From Paramacrobiotus metropolitanus (Eukaryota > Tardigrada > Eutardigrada > Parachela > Macrobiotidae), in assembly GCF_019649055.1 (NCBI RefSeq), contig NW_026570351.1:281345-345344 (forward strand): a stretch of DNA of 64,000 nt, in the 5' to 3' direction. Below, piece after piece: positions 24,447 through 36,075 of the stretch. The first letter of the stretch is position 1. Each line of letters opens with the position of its first letter. The notes below the pieces were generated by a model. It was not told where the DNA came from and made no database searches. It saw only the letters and a program-made list of their open reading frames with translations. A program made the translations under genes and the position numbers.

Positions 24447-25490
24447 TTAACCGGAGAAGGCGTTCTGCGTACACCAAGGGTAATAATAAAATTAATAAAC
24501 AGAATCTATGAAATTTTATCAGTTTTAGTGCGGCCCTGCAATTGTCCAAGTTCTGCAATATTTAATCAAACCAGACAAACTACTGTCCTTCTTGAAGAGT
24601 TTTAGAGAATGCTTAATAAAGAATGTGTACACTCGCATTTCCGCTAGCACTGCTGCGGAGAAAACAATCCGGATAGCGTATTTTTCCAAGGAATTGCTAA
24701 AGCAGCTTAGTTGTACTGATGAACTCGTAACTTCCTAAAACAATAACTAGAGGTTTTTAACCAAATCATTGGAAACCGACCGTGCGTTTGATATCACTGA
24801 AAATGGTACTGGATCTGTGAAATTCGAAAAGTACTGCACTGCCCTCTTCGAGAGTCCTGAGAGATTTATGCTTTTGACGAAGGCTTAATAGAAGAGTCGA
24901 CCTTGTGTCAAAGATTTATGGTCTGCAGACCTTGGCCGCACTGGAGCCACAGCAGTTTTCAGCAAGTGCACTGAAATAAACACTAACCAAAACGATATTA
25001 ATTTACATACGAGCATACTTCGAAGTATACGGATTCAGTTAAAGCAATAAATAAAATGCCAGTGTACTAAAATTAAGGAAGCTGTTACTACGATGTAGAA
25101 CCCCGGTAATCTGGCGGTAAACAATGTATAGTGCAAAGGTACAGGTAGCGCAATTGCCGCTTAAAGCGCCAAGCGGTATACCGGTAGTCAGAAATGTGCG
25201 ATTACGAATATTAAAACGACAACTATAAAAGTATCAATTTTCCATATTTCTGCATATGTATTTTTTTGACTGGCTTCGTTATCGTTTGAATAATTATATG
25301 AAAAGCAAAGAAAACATACAGTCCATGGTTTTAATGGATTATTAGGTTATTTTAATTTTTCACTAAGTTCGGTATCTGCAATTTAATCTAAACCACCGTC
25401 ACGTTTGTGAAAATTTTTATTGAGAACCATGAAGGTCACAACCTACGCTGTGGCATGTGGCAAGCAGCTGCTGAGGGTAGATAAAAACAC
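24447..25490. other. Intergenic, no gene seen
   Basis: Follows the stop of the Crinkler-like gene. AATAAA-like words at about 24,485-24,500 could be its polyadenylation signal. The rest is AT-rich with no supported feature. Confidence 0.5.
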
Positions 25491-25492
25491 CC

Positions 25493-25756
25493 TCACTGAA
25501 GGTTTTTAGTCCGTACGGTACGCTGTTCGTCTGCGACTCGTATGGCGACGCAATATAGCACTGGTGACCGGGAACTGTCGACTGCAAAGTCTGTGGGCGA
25601 TTGGAGTGTTCGCGATGCCGTATCGCCGTTTTCCAACGGCGGCTTCTGGGAACTGTCGCCCTCCTTGTAAAACACGTACAAAGTAAGACCAAAGATGTTC
25701 CCGACAGTAAGTCCACTGTGTGACGTGGGGGACTGGGCCGTCTGTGCGTCCAGCAC
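25493..25756 (-). CDS. Hypothetical small protein with one hydrophobic segment
   Basis: An 87-residue minus-strand frame with a hydrophobic stretch 'GNIFGLTLYVFY', then a polar acidic tail. It lacks a clear ATG (the first usable start is GTG/CTG), so it may be an exon. The minus frame 25,792-25,974 just upstream starts with ATG and a hydrophobic N-terminus and might be its first exon, but the junction is not clear. Product unknown; it could be chance. Confidence 0.25.
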   Translation of the reverse strand: MLDAQTAQSPTSHSGLTVGNIFGLTLYVFYKEGDSSQKPPLENGDTASRTLQSPTDFAVDSSRSPVLYCVAIRVADEQRTVRTKNLQ

Positions 25757-25999
25757 AGTATGGTTGGTCTGGTTATTGGTTGTAGATTACTTCAAGACGA
25801 TGCTGCGAAACCTAAAAAAACGGCGCTGGCACCCTCGGCAGAAATCTGGCCTAAAGCGTAAATATAATGCGACATCATTGGAGCGGGTGTTCCCCACGTG
25901 GCGGTAGCGGCGCTGGTTAACCCTCCAGCGGGCGGTACCCGAAGGAGTGCGAGTTTCCTTATGAAAATCAGCATTTCCCGATGGAAAAATTCAATTAAG

Positions 26000-27285
26000 A
26001 AAGGGAATTTTTTGTGAGCCTCTGTTGACCATAGGTCAGCGGTGGTTACTCTGTCGCCTGCAGAACGCCAATGCCCATGGACGGTCTACAGCATAAAAAC
26101 GTTTAATTCTGCAATAATTAGGCAAACAGTTATTACGTAAAAGCAATAACTTTATTAAATAGCTAAAAAAAGTGCTTTAAAACAGCAATATAGAAGTGGT
26201 CAACACATTGACCACTGGTCAGCATAAAATTAAAAGCTGCCAAAGCCCGTTTCCATGTGTTTGGACCACTACTACCCAATAAAATACATAAAACAAATTA
26301 CGCTGACGATACTTCTTTGCCATAACGCTTATTACAGTTACATATTATGAAACGGCATAAAGTACTCCCTATGAAGTTTGTCATTGCACTTGCTGCATTT
26401 CGACGAGTTTATGATGCTGTGTCGTCCGCGGTTGCACTTTTCCTGGGATTAGGCGCAATGGCAGTATCAAAAAGCGTTGGGGATGGTGCAGCTGCAGTGG
26501 TGATAGATTCAGATATAAGCGGTCACTATGCGCTAGCACTGTTTTTTGAAAGGCACAAGTAGCCGCAAGTAACCCGTAAGGCTGCCCGCGCAAAGGTCAG
26601 CATCACCCATGACAATGTTCACATTACAAGTTGCAATCACTTAAATTTGCAAATGCCAGTGGCTGGTCGAAATTAAACTCATATTTTTTAAAGCTATCGG
26701 GCTCCCTCACTTTGAGAGACTCTCAAGCGATGCATCGCTAGCGTAAAAGGAAACGGGCAGAGCTCAAAGTGCTGTGCTGCCATTTTATATCGTTACCGTA
26801 CATACACTGTTTCCTTGAACGTTTTATTGTCCAGAGGCAGACAACGTTTGAGACAATTTTGCTTTTTTGCCGACCGCCCGGGGGGCTGATCAGAAAAGGG
26901 GCTTTTTGCCAGCTTACGACAATTGTGACCGTGTGGCGCACGTTTGTGTACAAACCGACAAGAGCTTGATCCGATTACGTAATAAAGCGCTACTGTCGAA
27001 ATTGCACCCGCCCGTGTATTCAAAACCCTTCAACGGCGTTTAGCAGGCGACACACGTTTTTGACGGACTGTGGTCATCTTTGGTTCAACCTACAGAAACC
27101 GTGTTAACCGTTTTTAGATTCAGCTCTCTCAAATGTACCTTGTTGATTTATCTCCGGTTTAATTAATCATTCACTAATTAGTTAATTAGCAAGACCTACG
27201 GCAGCTAGGAAAGTCCAAAATTTACGATTTTCGCGGACCTGTCGTTCGTAATTAACTTTAGACAAAAGTTTCAATTATTTTTTTA
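26000..27285. other. Low-coding region
   Basis: One plus-strand frame at 26,347-26,562 encodes 71 hydrophobic Ala/Val-rich residues after an ATG. It is not distinguishable from chance, and no flanking signals support it. Nothing else was recognised. Confidence 0.4.
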
Positions 27286-27288
27286 CTG

Positions 27289-28160
27289 TTGCTTACTACA
27301 CTAAAGGATAACGATTAACTTTTGCCGATCGCAGGAGAAAAAATCCCAAACACCTTGTCGCCTCCTGGACGCCAATGCCCGTCAACGGGTTAAGGGAAGG
27401 AAGGTTTCCGGAAAGGAGCAGCAGAATTCACGATCCGTCTCGAAGACATGGCGCCATCCTCAGACGAGTAGAACCAGATAGCGCCTCGGTTAAAGCACGC
27501 TCACGGGATTTCCATCATGAACCTCACCCTGTCGTACACAGACTTGCCCAGCATGCGGGATTCGTTCGATACAGAAGAAGATAAATTTTGCTTACTACAC
27601 TAAAGGATAACGATTAACTTTTGCCGATCGCAGGAGAAAAAATCCCAAACACCTTGTCGCCTCCTGGACGCCAATGCCCGTCAACGGGTTAAGGGAAGGA
27701 AGGTTTCCGGAAAGGAGCAGCAGAATTCACGATCCGTCTCGAAGACATGGCGCCATCCTCAGACGAGTAGAACCCGTGGTGCGCTATAATTGCATGGATC
27801 GGAAGCCTCACCCCTGGTTTAGTTGTGTCCGCTGCCTAAACTGAAGTTCACGCATTTCGTTTGGTATTTCGTTCATGCACTTTTTGCTCAAAATCCATAA
27901 AGTTTTTAATGCGGTCCAAATTTATGTGCTGCTTAGTTTTTTCTTCATTTACTCAGTGTTACACAAGTGGTCGAATTCTAATCTGAAATTAAAAACACGG
28001 TAAAATTTGTGTGTGTTCTTACGTAATGAAACCGTAGATCGCACACCAGATAGCGCCTCGGTTAAAGCACGCTCACGGGATTTCCATCATGAACCTCACC
28101 CTGTCGTACACAGACTTGCCCAGCATGCGGGATTCGTTCGATACAGAAGAAGATAAATTT
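27289..28160. repeat. 299-bp tandem duplication, second copy split by a 273-bp segment
   Basis: Copy 1 is 27,289-27,587. Copy 2 starts at 27,588 and matches without break to AACC at 27,774, is interrupted by 27,775-28,047, then resumes at 28,048 and matches to 28,160. The junction shows ACC at both sides of the extra segment, and no boundary shift gives GT...AG, so it is not a canonical intron. Both copies include coding-like sequence ('KEGFRKGAAEFTIRLEDM', then 'MNLTLSYTDLPSMRDSF'). Confidence 0.8.
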
Positions 28161-28507
28161 CGGACGGCTTTCGATGTGGGCGGGATTCAGAACGCCAACC
28201 CCGGAAATGAGCAGCTGCGCGCTTTAAAACGAAACTGTATGCCGCACCACCAAGCGAGCGACCGCGAAACTCCGTAATGAAACCAAATAGTAATAAGGTC
28301 AGCGGTATAAAAGACGTGATTTTGGCCGAAAACGGGGACGCTGATCTCGCTGCCCCGAAAGATTTCGGTGACGGACGTAATGGGTATGGCGAAAAACCAA
28401 GGTCGAAGGAAACCAATATCAAGTACGCGCATCTACGAGGTCAAAGTATTCCGTATTTTCCTTCAGCCAGGTACTTAACTAATATTATTGTTGGTAACGT
28501 CATGTGA
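28089..28507 (+). pseudogene. Two overlapping coding-like frames after the tandem duplication
   Basis: Frame 1 (28,089-28,277, 62 codons) begins with ATG and contains 'MRDSFDTEEDKFRTAFDVGG'. Frame 2 (28,277-28,507, 76 codons) starts with the ATG in TAATG and contains 'AENGDADLAAPKDFGDGRN'. The one-base overlap suggests one ancestral reading frame broken by a frameshift. The first 72 bases of frame 1 are also present in copy 1 of the duplication. Product unknown. Confidence 0.35.
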
Positions 28508-29110
28508 AGGCACTGTACCTTATAATTATAGTTATGCGCGCTGTTCGAAAATATGTAAGTCCTTTGTAATGTAATATTTTTCGGTAGACTAAATAAGTTA
28601 TGTATAAGATAGCGCCAGTTGCTAAGGTCTTGTACATACTGATACGCACCAAGCACTTTGTCAATGGACGAAGCCAACAAGTACAGTACTACGAGCAATA
28701 CATGCGTTATCTGCTGACAGATTTGTCAAATCCCGGTTCGCAACTTCGCAGTGATAACTTATGACAACTTTTGACTGTCGGTGTTAACTACTGATTCTGA
28801 TCTTTTGGGGTCCTTGACGTTAAGGTGTAAAGCAGTGTGGATTATCGCCAAATTATGCAAGCGGAATGGCGGGCCATGTAGGTACTGAGTATTAATATGA
28901 AATTACTGTAATTACCTAATTATTGTGTGCAGATTTTTCAGCTGATTACTGCGAAATTATTTAACCGTAATTGTGCGGATAACTGTGAAGTCACTTCCAA
29001 TATTTATGCGGATTATTCCAGTTTTTAAAGTTGAAACCAGCAATCCGATTACGCGAATAATTTTTAAATTTGCAGATTAGACCCGCATTATTCCAGAGTC
29101 GTAACCAAAC
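28508..29110. other. Intergenic, no gene seen
   Basis: AT-rich with several TAATTAC/GTAATTA words around 28,900-29,000. No feature is supported. Confidence 0.5.
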
Positions 29111-29137
29111 CGGCTATCAGTACCCTGAAGAGTTCTA

Positions 29138-31430
29138 ATGGCCTCACCCGCACCAAGCGCTCCGTCACCTGTCGAACCTCCAAGTGCAGACCTTTCCGGA
29201 CAAATCCACAACTGCGAAAACCGCCCGATCAGCTCATGTTGTGGCTGTCCGCAGTGTGTCCAGTTTTCCGATAACTCACGACCGGTGACGCCGATCAGCG
29301 ACGAACTCGAAAGAGAACAACGCTCTCCTGGCTGCGAAGCAATTTAACCACATAAGCCCGCTTGTGTCGATGAACCTGTTCAAATGTCGTGTTATAGAGA
29401 TCAAGTGGACGTGTGCAACAAAAAAGTGCAAACGGGGTGCGCTTATCCGTTGAGGAGAAGTGATGGCTGCCTAAACGTTGGGACAGAACGCGGTTGTCCA
29501 ATGCAGCCCACTCAGAGATGTGAAACGGTTCCGACGAAACGCAGTTGGGCTGTAAAAGAGATCGATCGGTGCCAGAACGTTCAGATGGAAATTAACTGTC
29601 CATCAAAACTGACCGATACCTGTCAGATCGAACCGCGCTGTCCAGGACTCGATTTTCGTGAGAGGATCGTCATCACGACGAAAGAGCACGAGCAAATCGA
29701 CGAATGGATAAGACTGAAAGACCTGTAGAGACCGAAGAATATGTTCAAGTTAATCTGGGAAAACTGACGATGAAAAAGTCATATTTCCGTCTAGCCAAGA
29801 ACCAGCGAAACCGAACGAGGTGAACGGACCAGCGGACAAAGATTAAACAAAGTCAAAAAAGAACTCGAAATAGAAGAGCAAAAAGAAATCTGTGTCGTAA
29901 AGTCAAAAGAAAAAGAAGAGCAAAGAAAAAGGCAACGATCGGATGTCCGGAACCGGTGTAGAAACTTCTCCGTATGTTGCAAAGGCAAATCCGAAAAGCC
30001 GAGATCTAAGAAAAACAAGAAGAATATCACGTTACGAACGCCGAGAAGGATGAAGAGGAATTCCCGGCGCGATTCTGCTATGGGATGCCGTTCGGAAATT
30101 CCAGAAAGAAACGACATTAATCGATTTCGACAGCAGATCCAACGGATGTAAGCGAGGGAGTTGATGCGAGCGACGTGGAAGGCTTGAAGACCAAAAATTC
30201 TAGTGAAGGTACGGCTGTGCTGCTGTGCATTGACCGTTCCGAAATGTACTGCAGTAGACGATGCGGAGCAGCGCGCCCCAAATATCATCGCTGATGACCT
30301 GTAATGCGCCCGTGAAGCGAGAAATGTGAACTGAATGAGGCGATGCCAATATTTCCTAACCGCTTTCCGTCGAACGCGGCGGAGTGGATGTCTGATGAGA
30401 AATGTGCGTCCGAACCCCGAAGAATAAGCTGTGGGAACGGACACATGCGAGACACCCAAAGTTACCGATGCATTGTTGTTGTTGACGGATGGATTTACCA
30501 ATGATTAACTATGCCATTGCGAAGCCAAAACGGACAAACGAAAGAGGCGATGTTCCCAGGCCAATAAGTAGATCAACGATCGCAGTTATTCATCTTTGGG
30601 TTTCGCCGCGGAATACCAACGCGTTTAGAACCATCGTTCAAATCCGTCGCCTTTGGCGATTTAAACATAAAGAAGAAAAAAAGGAGATCCGAAATGTCCT
30701 CACGCAATAACCAAAGAAATTCCCTGCAAAGCCGAAAGGCAAAAGGTTTCCGTACAGGTTACCACACCATGTGTTGATTCTGTTTAAACTATGATGAGGC
30801 CCATGTCTACAATAAACCATAGTTGGCAGCGTTGATTCTTATCACGTAAAATAAAACTGACGGAAGAGCAATCAACAAAGATTTGAAGTGAAAGCAAACA
30901 TCTAACCAAAGCCAGACAGTGTTTATACCGAACCAAGAAAGAACTGGAGAAACGCGCGAAGAATCTGAACCAACGCTTGGATAACCTGACGAGCAAGAAG
31001 AAACCGCTGCAGAGCGAGTGCAGTCCGGCCGCCATGGAGTAGATCTGCCATAAAGCTACTTGAATCAAGCAATCCAGTCACAGTGGTGTAAGGAGTACAC
31101 TCAAAGGTGACAACGCAGTGCTGGGCGCAGATTTCTACCGCACGGCGCTGCGGCCGACCGAAGCGGGGATGAAACGGTTGAGTGCGGCAAACAGTCAGCC
31201 GTTGAAAATATCCTGTGATTCTCCTTTGGATAAAGTGAACTGTGCGTTACCGACCGCCCAACGAAACTCAACCCGAAAACCCGAAAATTATTAGAGCAAG
31301 CACGGAAGGATCGTTTAACGCATTTTGAACAGCTGCTGGATATTCGCTGCCGGTACCAGACGGCGTAGAGCCGGAAGATGAAGAAGACCGAGCAGTAGTA
31401 GTAAACGGCGTCCCGCAAAGGGATTTTGAA
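29138..31430 (+). pseudogene. Shattered Lys/Cys-rich gene or element
   Basis: A run of plus-strand coding-like pieces in alternating frames: 29,138-29,347 (Pro/Ser-rich, with Cys), 29,384-29,728 (115 residues, 13 Cys, 'CQNVQMEINCPSKLTDTCQ'), about 29,795-30,150 (Lys/Glu/Arg-rich, more than 110 open codons), about 30,900-31,040 ('KELEKRAKNLNQRLDNL', coiled-coil-like) and about 31,080-31,290 ('FYRTALRPTEAGMKRLS'). Many frameshifts and stops lie between them. The 3' end (31,388-31,470) matches, inverted, the 3' end of the gag-like element at 54.5 kb, including the stop context. It is therefore probably a decayed relative of that element; that link is inference from the shared end only. A 236-codon antisense frame (29,791-30,501) mirrors the Lys-rich stretch and is treated as a shadow. 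Confidence 0.45.
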
Positions 31431-31470
31431 TTCCAGTTCCCTACTGGACTTCCGGACTGCAGTTTATGAC
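31388..31470 (+). repeat. Element 3' end shared with 54.5 kb
   Basis: GGCGTCCCGCAAAGGGATTTTGA, then TTCCCTACTGGACTTCC and GACTGCAGTTT(A/G)TGAC(A/G)TCA, occur here on plus and at 54,519-54,600 on minus, each directly after stop codons of an upstream frame. About 85 bp are shared with few mismatches. Confidence 0.8.
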
Positions 31471-31474
31471 ATCA

Positions 31475-32400
31475 TAATAATATTAAAAACATTAATAAAA
31501 TTAATACAAAAAAAAAGCTAATTTAATTAAATAAAATTAAAATAATTCAGGGTATATGTCAATGAAACGGACAGAAATTTTCCTGGTAAAAAAACTCCAG
31601 ATACTAAAACTCTGTTCTACTCAATCGCACAAAGTGCCAAAAATTCTCCGTTGCTATTCACAACTTTTAATAATAAAATATTTAAAATAAAAAAAGCCAA
31701 GTAATTCACTCACACTGACATCCCTATCATTGAATTCTCAAAAAGCGCAACACCGGAAACAGCTGTATGTGTTTTTCGTCCAACATTAGTATAAACGAGA
31801 TCAAACATTGGTGCCCAGATCAAAGTAAGGCTTAAAGGCTAAAATACCAACACAAAAATTTGACCGTGATAGGAAACATAGCGACTGCTGAGAATCATCG
31901 GAATATGGCCTCTAAGCCCCGTCAGAGTCAGTATCGCTTTCCCAAGCGATCTGTTTCCGGGTAAGTTAGAGCACTAAATAAACAAAAAATCGTGAACAAA
32001 TCATAAACAACGCGAACCCTAGTGCACTTATAAATAGGATTTACGTGGAAAACCGCACCACAATATCAGTAAATTAACAGCTACCAATCCCACGAAATTC
32101 CTTCACATAAAACAGCGAAGTCAACATTACAGCAATACTTCACATAACAAAACGGATCAGAAAATTATCTACAACGAACGCAACGAATCAGAATTTACAG
32201 GTTAAAAGCTAAATGAATAGAATAGTACATATTGCATATAATCGAAATGTACAACATTACCAGAGATAATTTCGTAACGAAAATTAGTAAAACAACAAAT
32301 AAAAGGCGTTTCCAATAAAAAAATATAAAAACATGAAAAGATTATCATAAATTAACATACAAAATATCACAGACAAAATATTACATACAAAATACATACA
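31475..32400. other. AT-rich, no gene seen
   Basis: Very AT-rich intergenic sequence with many AATAAAATTAA and ATACAAAATAT words. No feature is supported. Confidence 0.5.
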
Positions 32401-32419
32401 AAATATTATTAATTTCAAA

Positions 32420-33009
32420 TTATATACACTGACAAGAGTACCAAAGGATTACAGCTGTGTACCTGCAGATCGTCCTGGGGATTCCTGTCGGAGTCGAAGA
32501 TGGTGGCCGTGTTACCCGTTCTTTAGATTGATGCCCAGACCGCCGGCCCGCGTTAACAAGAGGAAGACCAAGCGGTCCTAGTCTTCGCGTGAGAAACGGT
32601 CGATCGCGGTCTTCATTCAGGCAGAGAAAACTGAATAAAATTATTGGACGACAAGTGGTGGTACTGTAGTAATTATTTTTATTACACAACTATGTAGTTT
32701 TACCTATTTATTAGCGTTTGATAGCATATGTGACACAATTATATGTCAAAAATTCACGGAAAAATTGAATAAAGTTCCAATAAAAGCTAAAATGACTTCT
32801 TTGACGCGCACATTAGTCTTACCTAAAATTTTTGCATAATAACGGGCAAAATCGGTCCGTCGAAATATTCTCGTACTCTTCATCATCCTGTGAGTCTGCC
32901 AGTCCAACGTCTCCCGTTTTTCTCCCCGTCTACCGTCGCTTTCAGCGTGGCCTATCCCAAAATCCTCTTCGGGTGCCCCGTCGTCTCTGCTTCTGTCGTA
33001 ATTCCCCAT
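32420..33009 (-). CDS. Candidate two-part gene, unknown product
   Basis: A minus-strand ATG at 33,009 opens a charged frame ('YDRSRDDGAPEEDFGIGHAE') that reaches a strong donor AATTTTAG|GTAAGA near 32,825. A second coding-like minus frame (32,420-32,640, 'TRRLGPLGLPLVNAGRRSG') follows a TTTTATTCAG acceptor near 32,640. The obvious junction does not preserve frame (phase 1 into phase 2), so either a further exon is missing or the two are unrelated. A GC-rich repeat tract lies immediately upstream and may be promoter sequence. Confidence 0.3.
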
Positions 33010-33019
33010 CGTCCGCTGT

Positions 33020-33290
33020 TGTGGCCCGCAAATTCCACAGCCCCGCGTCCATTACAGCCCCGCGTCTGTCACAGCCCCGCGCTCGCTACAGCTCTGCGTC
33101 CGTCACAACCCCGCGCCCTCCGCAGCCCAGCTTCCTGCCATTCTCTCGGTCCCACTCCCCTTACCCCCGCCCCCGCGCTGCGCTGCCCCTGCTCGTGCCG
33201 TTACCTATCCCGCGTCCTCCGCAGCTCACTTTTCTGCCATTCTCTTGGTACCCAACCGCCCCCCCCTCCCGCCCCGCGCTGCGCTGCACC
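33020..33290. repeat. C-rich degenerate tandem repeat
   Basis: Units like CCCCGCGTC(C/T)GTCACAG and CCTCCGCAGC repeat between about 33,020 and 33,140. Longer units containing TTCTGCCATTCTCT(C/T)GGT occur at about 33,136 and 33,229, each followed by CCC-rich sequence. Strong strand asymmetry (C on plus). Confidence 0.6.
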
Positions 33291-33528
33291 TGTGTGGTGT
33301 ACTGCTAGCTATAGCGCCCTGTTTGTACCGTTACCTATATGCGCTGCAAAACCACATTGCGTACGATTATCGTCTGAGAATTTTATTTAGTTATTTACCG
33401 TCGTATTAAAGGAATTGCCACAAAATCACAAAGTACACAGTTTACAAGTAACAAATTACTAGAAATTCCTTTGCCATCCTATTTCATTTACCTAGTTTAA
33501 TTTGGCTAGGCAAAAACACTGGATATTG

Positions 33529-33830
33529 TCAAAATTGTTTTTTATGGTAAAGATCGTCGTCCAAGTCGGCCTTCCATTTGGCCGCCTGCTTCATTTCTTC
33601 ATGCATCTGGGGCGTAATTTTAGAGGCAAAAAATGCCAATGGCACTAAAAAATGATTAAATTACCTAAAAGCTATAGAAATTAATAACAGCACTTACAAT
33701 TTGCCTGCTGAGCGCTGCGACGCAAAAACGCGATGGTGTCCGCATCCAGATTCAATCTGCGGATTTCTTCTGGAAGGTCGCTGTCCTCCGGAATGGTGGA
33801 TGAAATCTCGTTGCTTTGCTGGCTGGCCAT
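33529..33830 (-). CDS. Small two-exon conserved-looking protein, 82 residues
   Basis: Exon 1 is 33,698-33,830 and exon 2 is 33,529-33,644 (minus). The 53-bp intron has GTAAGTG and TTTTTTAG, and the phases agree. The product begins MASQQSNEISSTIPED and contains 'LNLDADTIAFLRRSAQQA', a helical segment, and an acidic/basic tail. No signal peptide or domain is recognised. The ATG is the first in frame. It is transcribed away from the candidate exon at 34,991, so 33,831-34,990 would be a shared divergent promoter. Function unknown. Confidence 0.7.
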
Positions 33831-34990
33831 GTTGTTGGAAATCTTGAAGTTGCAGACTGGAGATGACTGACTGAATTCATTCTCACTAGCACAGACTTAT
33901 GAGCTAGAAAAATCTTTAACTGTCAACACGATGGAACGTGATGTTCCATCACTTTCTATTGAACAATCGCATTGGAATGCATACGTTTTCGATTGCGATT
34001 CTCCTAAAATACAATATCTCTAATTTTACGCTTAAACGTTAGAAAATTTAGCAGGTACCTATAAATATGAGTTGTATGTATTTGTAAATGAAGTGTAATG
34101 GTGATGTTTGTGATTTGGCTGGCCGTGCTATTGTGATATCATTTCCTTGTTTGGCGCGTCTGTTGAGCGTGTGTGCGTGTACATCTGTGGCCAGAAAAGT
34201 TCCTGGCGGCACTACGCACATTTTTCCGCACGAACTCTACCGTAAGTTCCTTGTCTAATTACTATTTACTAATTAACTTTTCTGACCTAATACTCCGAAG
34301 GCTTACACTGAATACTAATTGTTTTGTTGTACTCGAGCAGAATTAGGATTTTGTAATCCAGTAAACAGTTTCGGGACTTAAAAGTTTGCCCTGGCTCTTT
34401 CGGAAAATTTTCAACACTGATCTAGACGAAATTTTTCTTTCTGCCTAAAATCAACTTTTAATCTTTTTGCTCTCTGTTTCATACTGTAAGACTTATTAAT
34501 TATTATTGAATATTATATTATAGCTACTTTATGAGTCCGAATGCAATTAATGACTGAAATTAATTATTTACAGGTTATTACCTGCGGGATAGCGATACTA
34601 TTAGGAACACCATCTAACCACACACACAGCATTGCGTGAACGTCTACGACGGTACAATTTACTATTCGGAACCAAATTATTCTGTGTTCCTAGCATAATA
34701 TTAATATTGTTACATCCTAATTATTGCTATACCATTTTTACCGCAATTTATTTTTAATATCATTAAAATGTCTTAATTGCAGATAATTTACCACAATTAC
34801 AACGGACTACGACCATTTCAAGCGCCAAAGTAAATTTCACCTTAAATAATCGTTTGTAAAATATCTGAATAATTTAATATAATTTTAATGTATTATAGCA
34901 ATTGATCAGTTATATCTGCTGTAATTATAAGTGTAAGCATTTGCAGGCTGACATCACGACTGTGCTAGCATCATCACAACGTAAGTCCAT
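33831..34990. promoter_or_regulatory. Likely divergent promoter region
   Basis: This 1.16-kb AT-rich gap lies between the minus-strand small gene and the plus-strand candidate first exon. It holds no coding sequence. A GTAAGT at 34,981, ten bases before the ATG, could be a donor of a 5'-UTR exon, which is an alternative to the exon-1 assignment. No defined motif is claimed. Confidence 0.35.
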
Positions 34991-35037
34991 ATGGCTGAGC
35001 AGGAGCAAAGGTCAAAGCGGAAAATGGAACCAACAGA
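34991..35037 (+). CDS. Candidate first exon of the host gene that continues at 53,089
   Basis: ATG at 34,991 opens 'MAEQEQRSKRKMEPTE' and reaches a GTAAGC donor at 35,038 in phase 2. The first exon of the plus-strand gene after the Polinton starts at 53,089 with the single base needed to complete the codon. This exact phase fit, and the lack of any suitable ATG exon nearer to 53 kb, suggest that an 18-kb Polinton lies in this intron. Transcript evidence would be needed; other pairings are possible. Confidence 0.5.
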
Positions 35038-35346
35038 GTAAGCTGATTTCGTAAAAATATTCAGTGAAGCAAAAAGGTTTTTTAAAGCATAATTTATACT
35101 TTTCTCGATAATCGATTCCGGTTTTCAAAATTTATCAAGTATATTGCTGCTACTGAATAATATTCAATCTGCTGTACAACCAAATCAACCAAGTCTTGTA
35201 TCTTTTTACCTTGATTTTATTTGAAGTGTAAGCAAAATAAAAATACAGTAAAATCAAAATTATTTTATAGTTCAAAGACATCGATACTATTTAAGTCATC
35301 AATTAGCCGAATCACCAGTGATGTAGTGCCAGAGTTATTTGCAAAA

Positions 35347-35583
35347 ATGGAGCAGCAGAGAAAACACAAGCCAGCTCTCACAGCGCTTGCTGCGGCTTGT
35401 ATAATTATTCTGGTAATAATAATTTTAGTAGGCGATATTATTCTGCCTATCGCAATAGCGATGATACAGCAACAACAACAGCAGCAGCAAGTGCTTAATA
35501 ATAATCAATCAGGAACGTTATTTTCGTCGACGTACCCGAATGGGAGCGTCGTCAAGTCTGGCAGTATCCTTCGTTTATCATAG
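35347..35583 (+). CDS. Small membrane-type ORF antisense to polymerase 3' end
   Basis: 78 codons from ATG 35,347. Residues about 10-40 are strongly hydrophobic ('AAACIIILVIIILVGDII'), then a poly-Gln run, then a Ser/Gly tail. The last third overlaps, antisense, the C-terminal coding of the DNA polymerase (which ends at 35,505). It could be a Polinton membrane protein or chance; no family is recognised. Confidence 0.3.
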   Translation: MEQQRKHKPALTALAAACIIILVIIILVGDIILPIAIAMIQQQQQQQQVLNNNQSGTLFSSTYPNGSVVKSGSILRLS

Positions 35584-36010
35584 GTAAGCTTAAAGCGCTT
35601 TACCTGGTCCACAGCATCAATTTCAAGGGTCCGTTTATTACGCCGTATCACGGAAGAATACCGTAAGGGGTACACTTGAGGTCCAGGGGGTCGTCCAGAG
35701 TGAAGTGAAAGTATTTAAATTAAGTGTTTTTTTGATAGTTCGATTGAGTGTAAAACCTTTAACTTTGCAGACATGCTTTCCTTTGTTCGTCACATAAGCA
35801 TAAGATTTAGGAGCACAGATGGTGACCTCTGTGATGAATTCACCATCATTTAATTCGTTTGTCAAGTCCCCCATGTAGTTTCCCAATGGAACTTCCGGAT
35901 CTCCTTGCCGATGAATCCACATTAAGGAATCAGTATCAAAATATATCAGGTTACGTCCAACTTGGGCCATATAATTGTATAAGTGAAGGCGGGCATGGGC
36001 AGTCGTGAAC

Positions 36011-36075
36011 CTAATTCATCCAACCAATAAACATTTTTGAGAAAAACGTATTTATTATATTTAATTTGCACTTAC
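36011..36075 (-). other. Spliceosomal intron in Polinton polymerase
   Basis: 65 bp, GTAAGTG at the 5' side and ATGAATTAG at the 3' side on the minus strand. Joining restores an uninterrupted polymerase frame leading into the YFDTDS motif. Confidence 0.75.

Noticed and set aside
27775-28047. Intron, making copy 1 of the duplication a processed copy
   Set aside because: No placement of the boundaries within the shared ACC gives GT...AG, and the upstream non-coding part is duplicated too.
29791-30501. 236-codon open frame on the minus strand
   Set aside because: It is the antisense of a Lys/Glu/Arg-rich plus-strand coding relic, which yields Phe/Ser/Cys-rich frames with few stops; no splice or start context supports it.
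32832-33390. Plus-strand Pro/Arg/Ser-rich frames of 158 and 166 codons
   Set aside because: They translate the C-rich tandem repeat; repeats without stops give long frames by composition alone.
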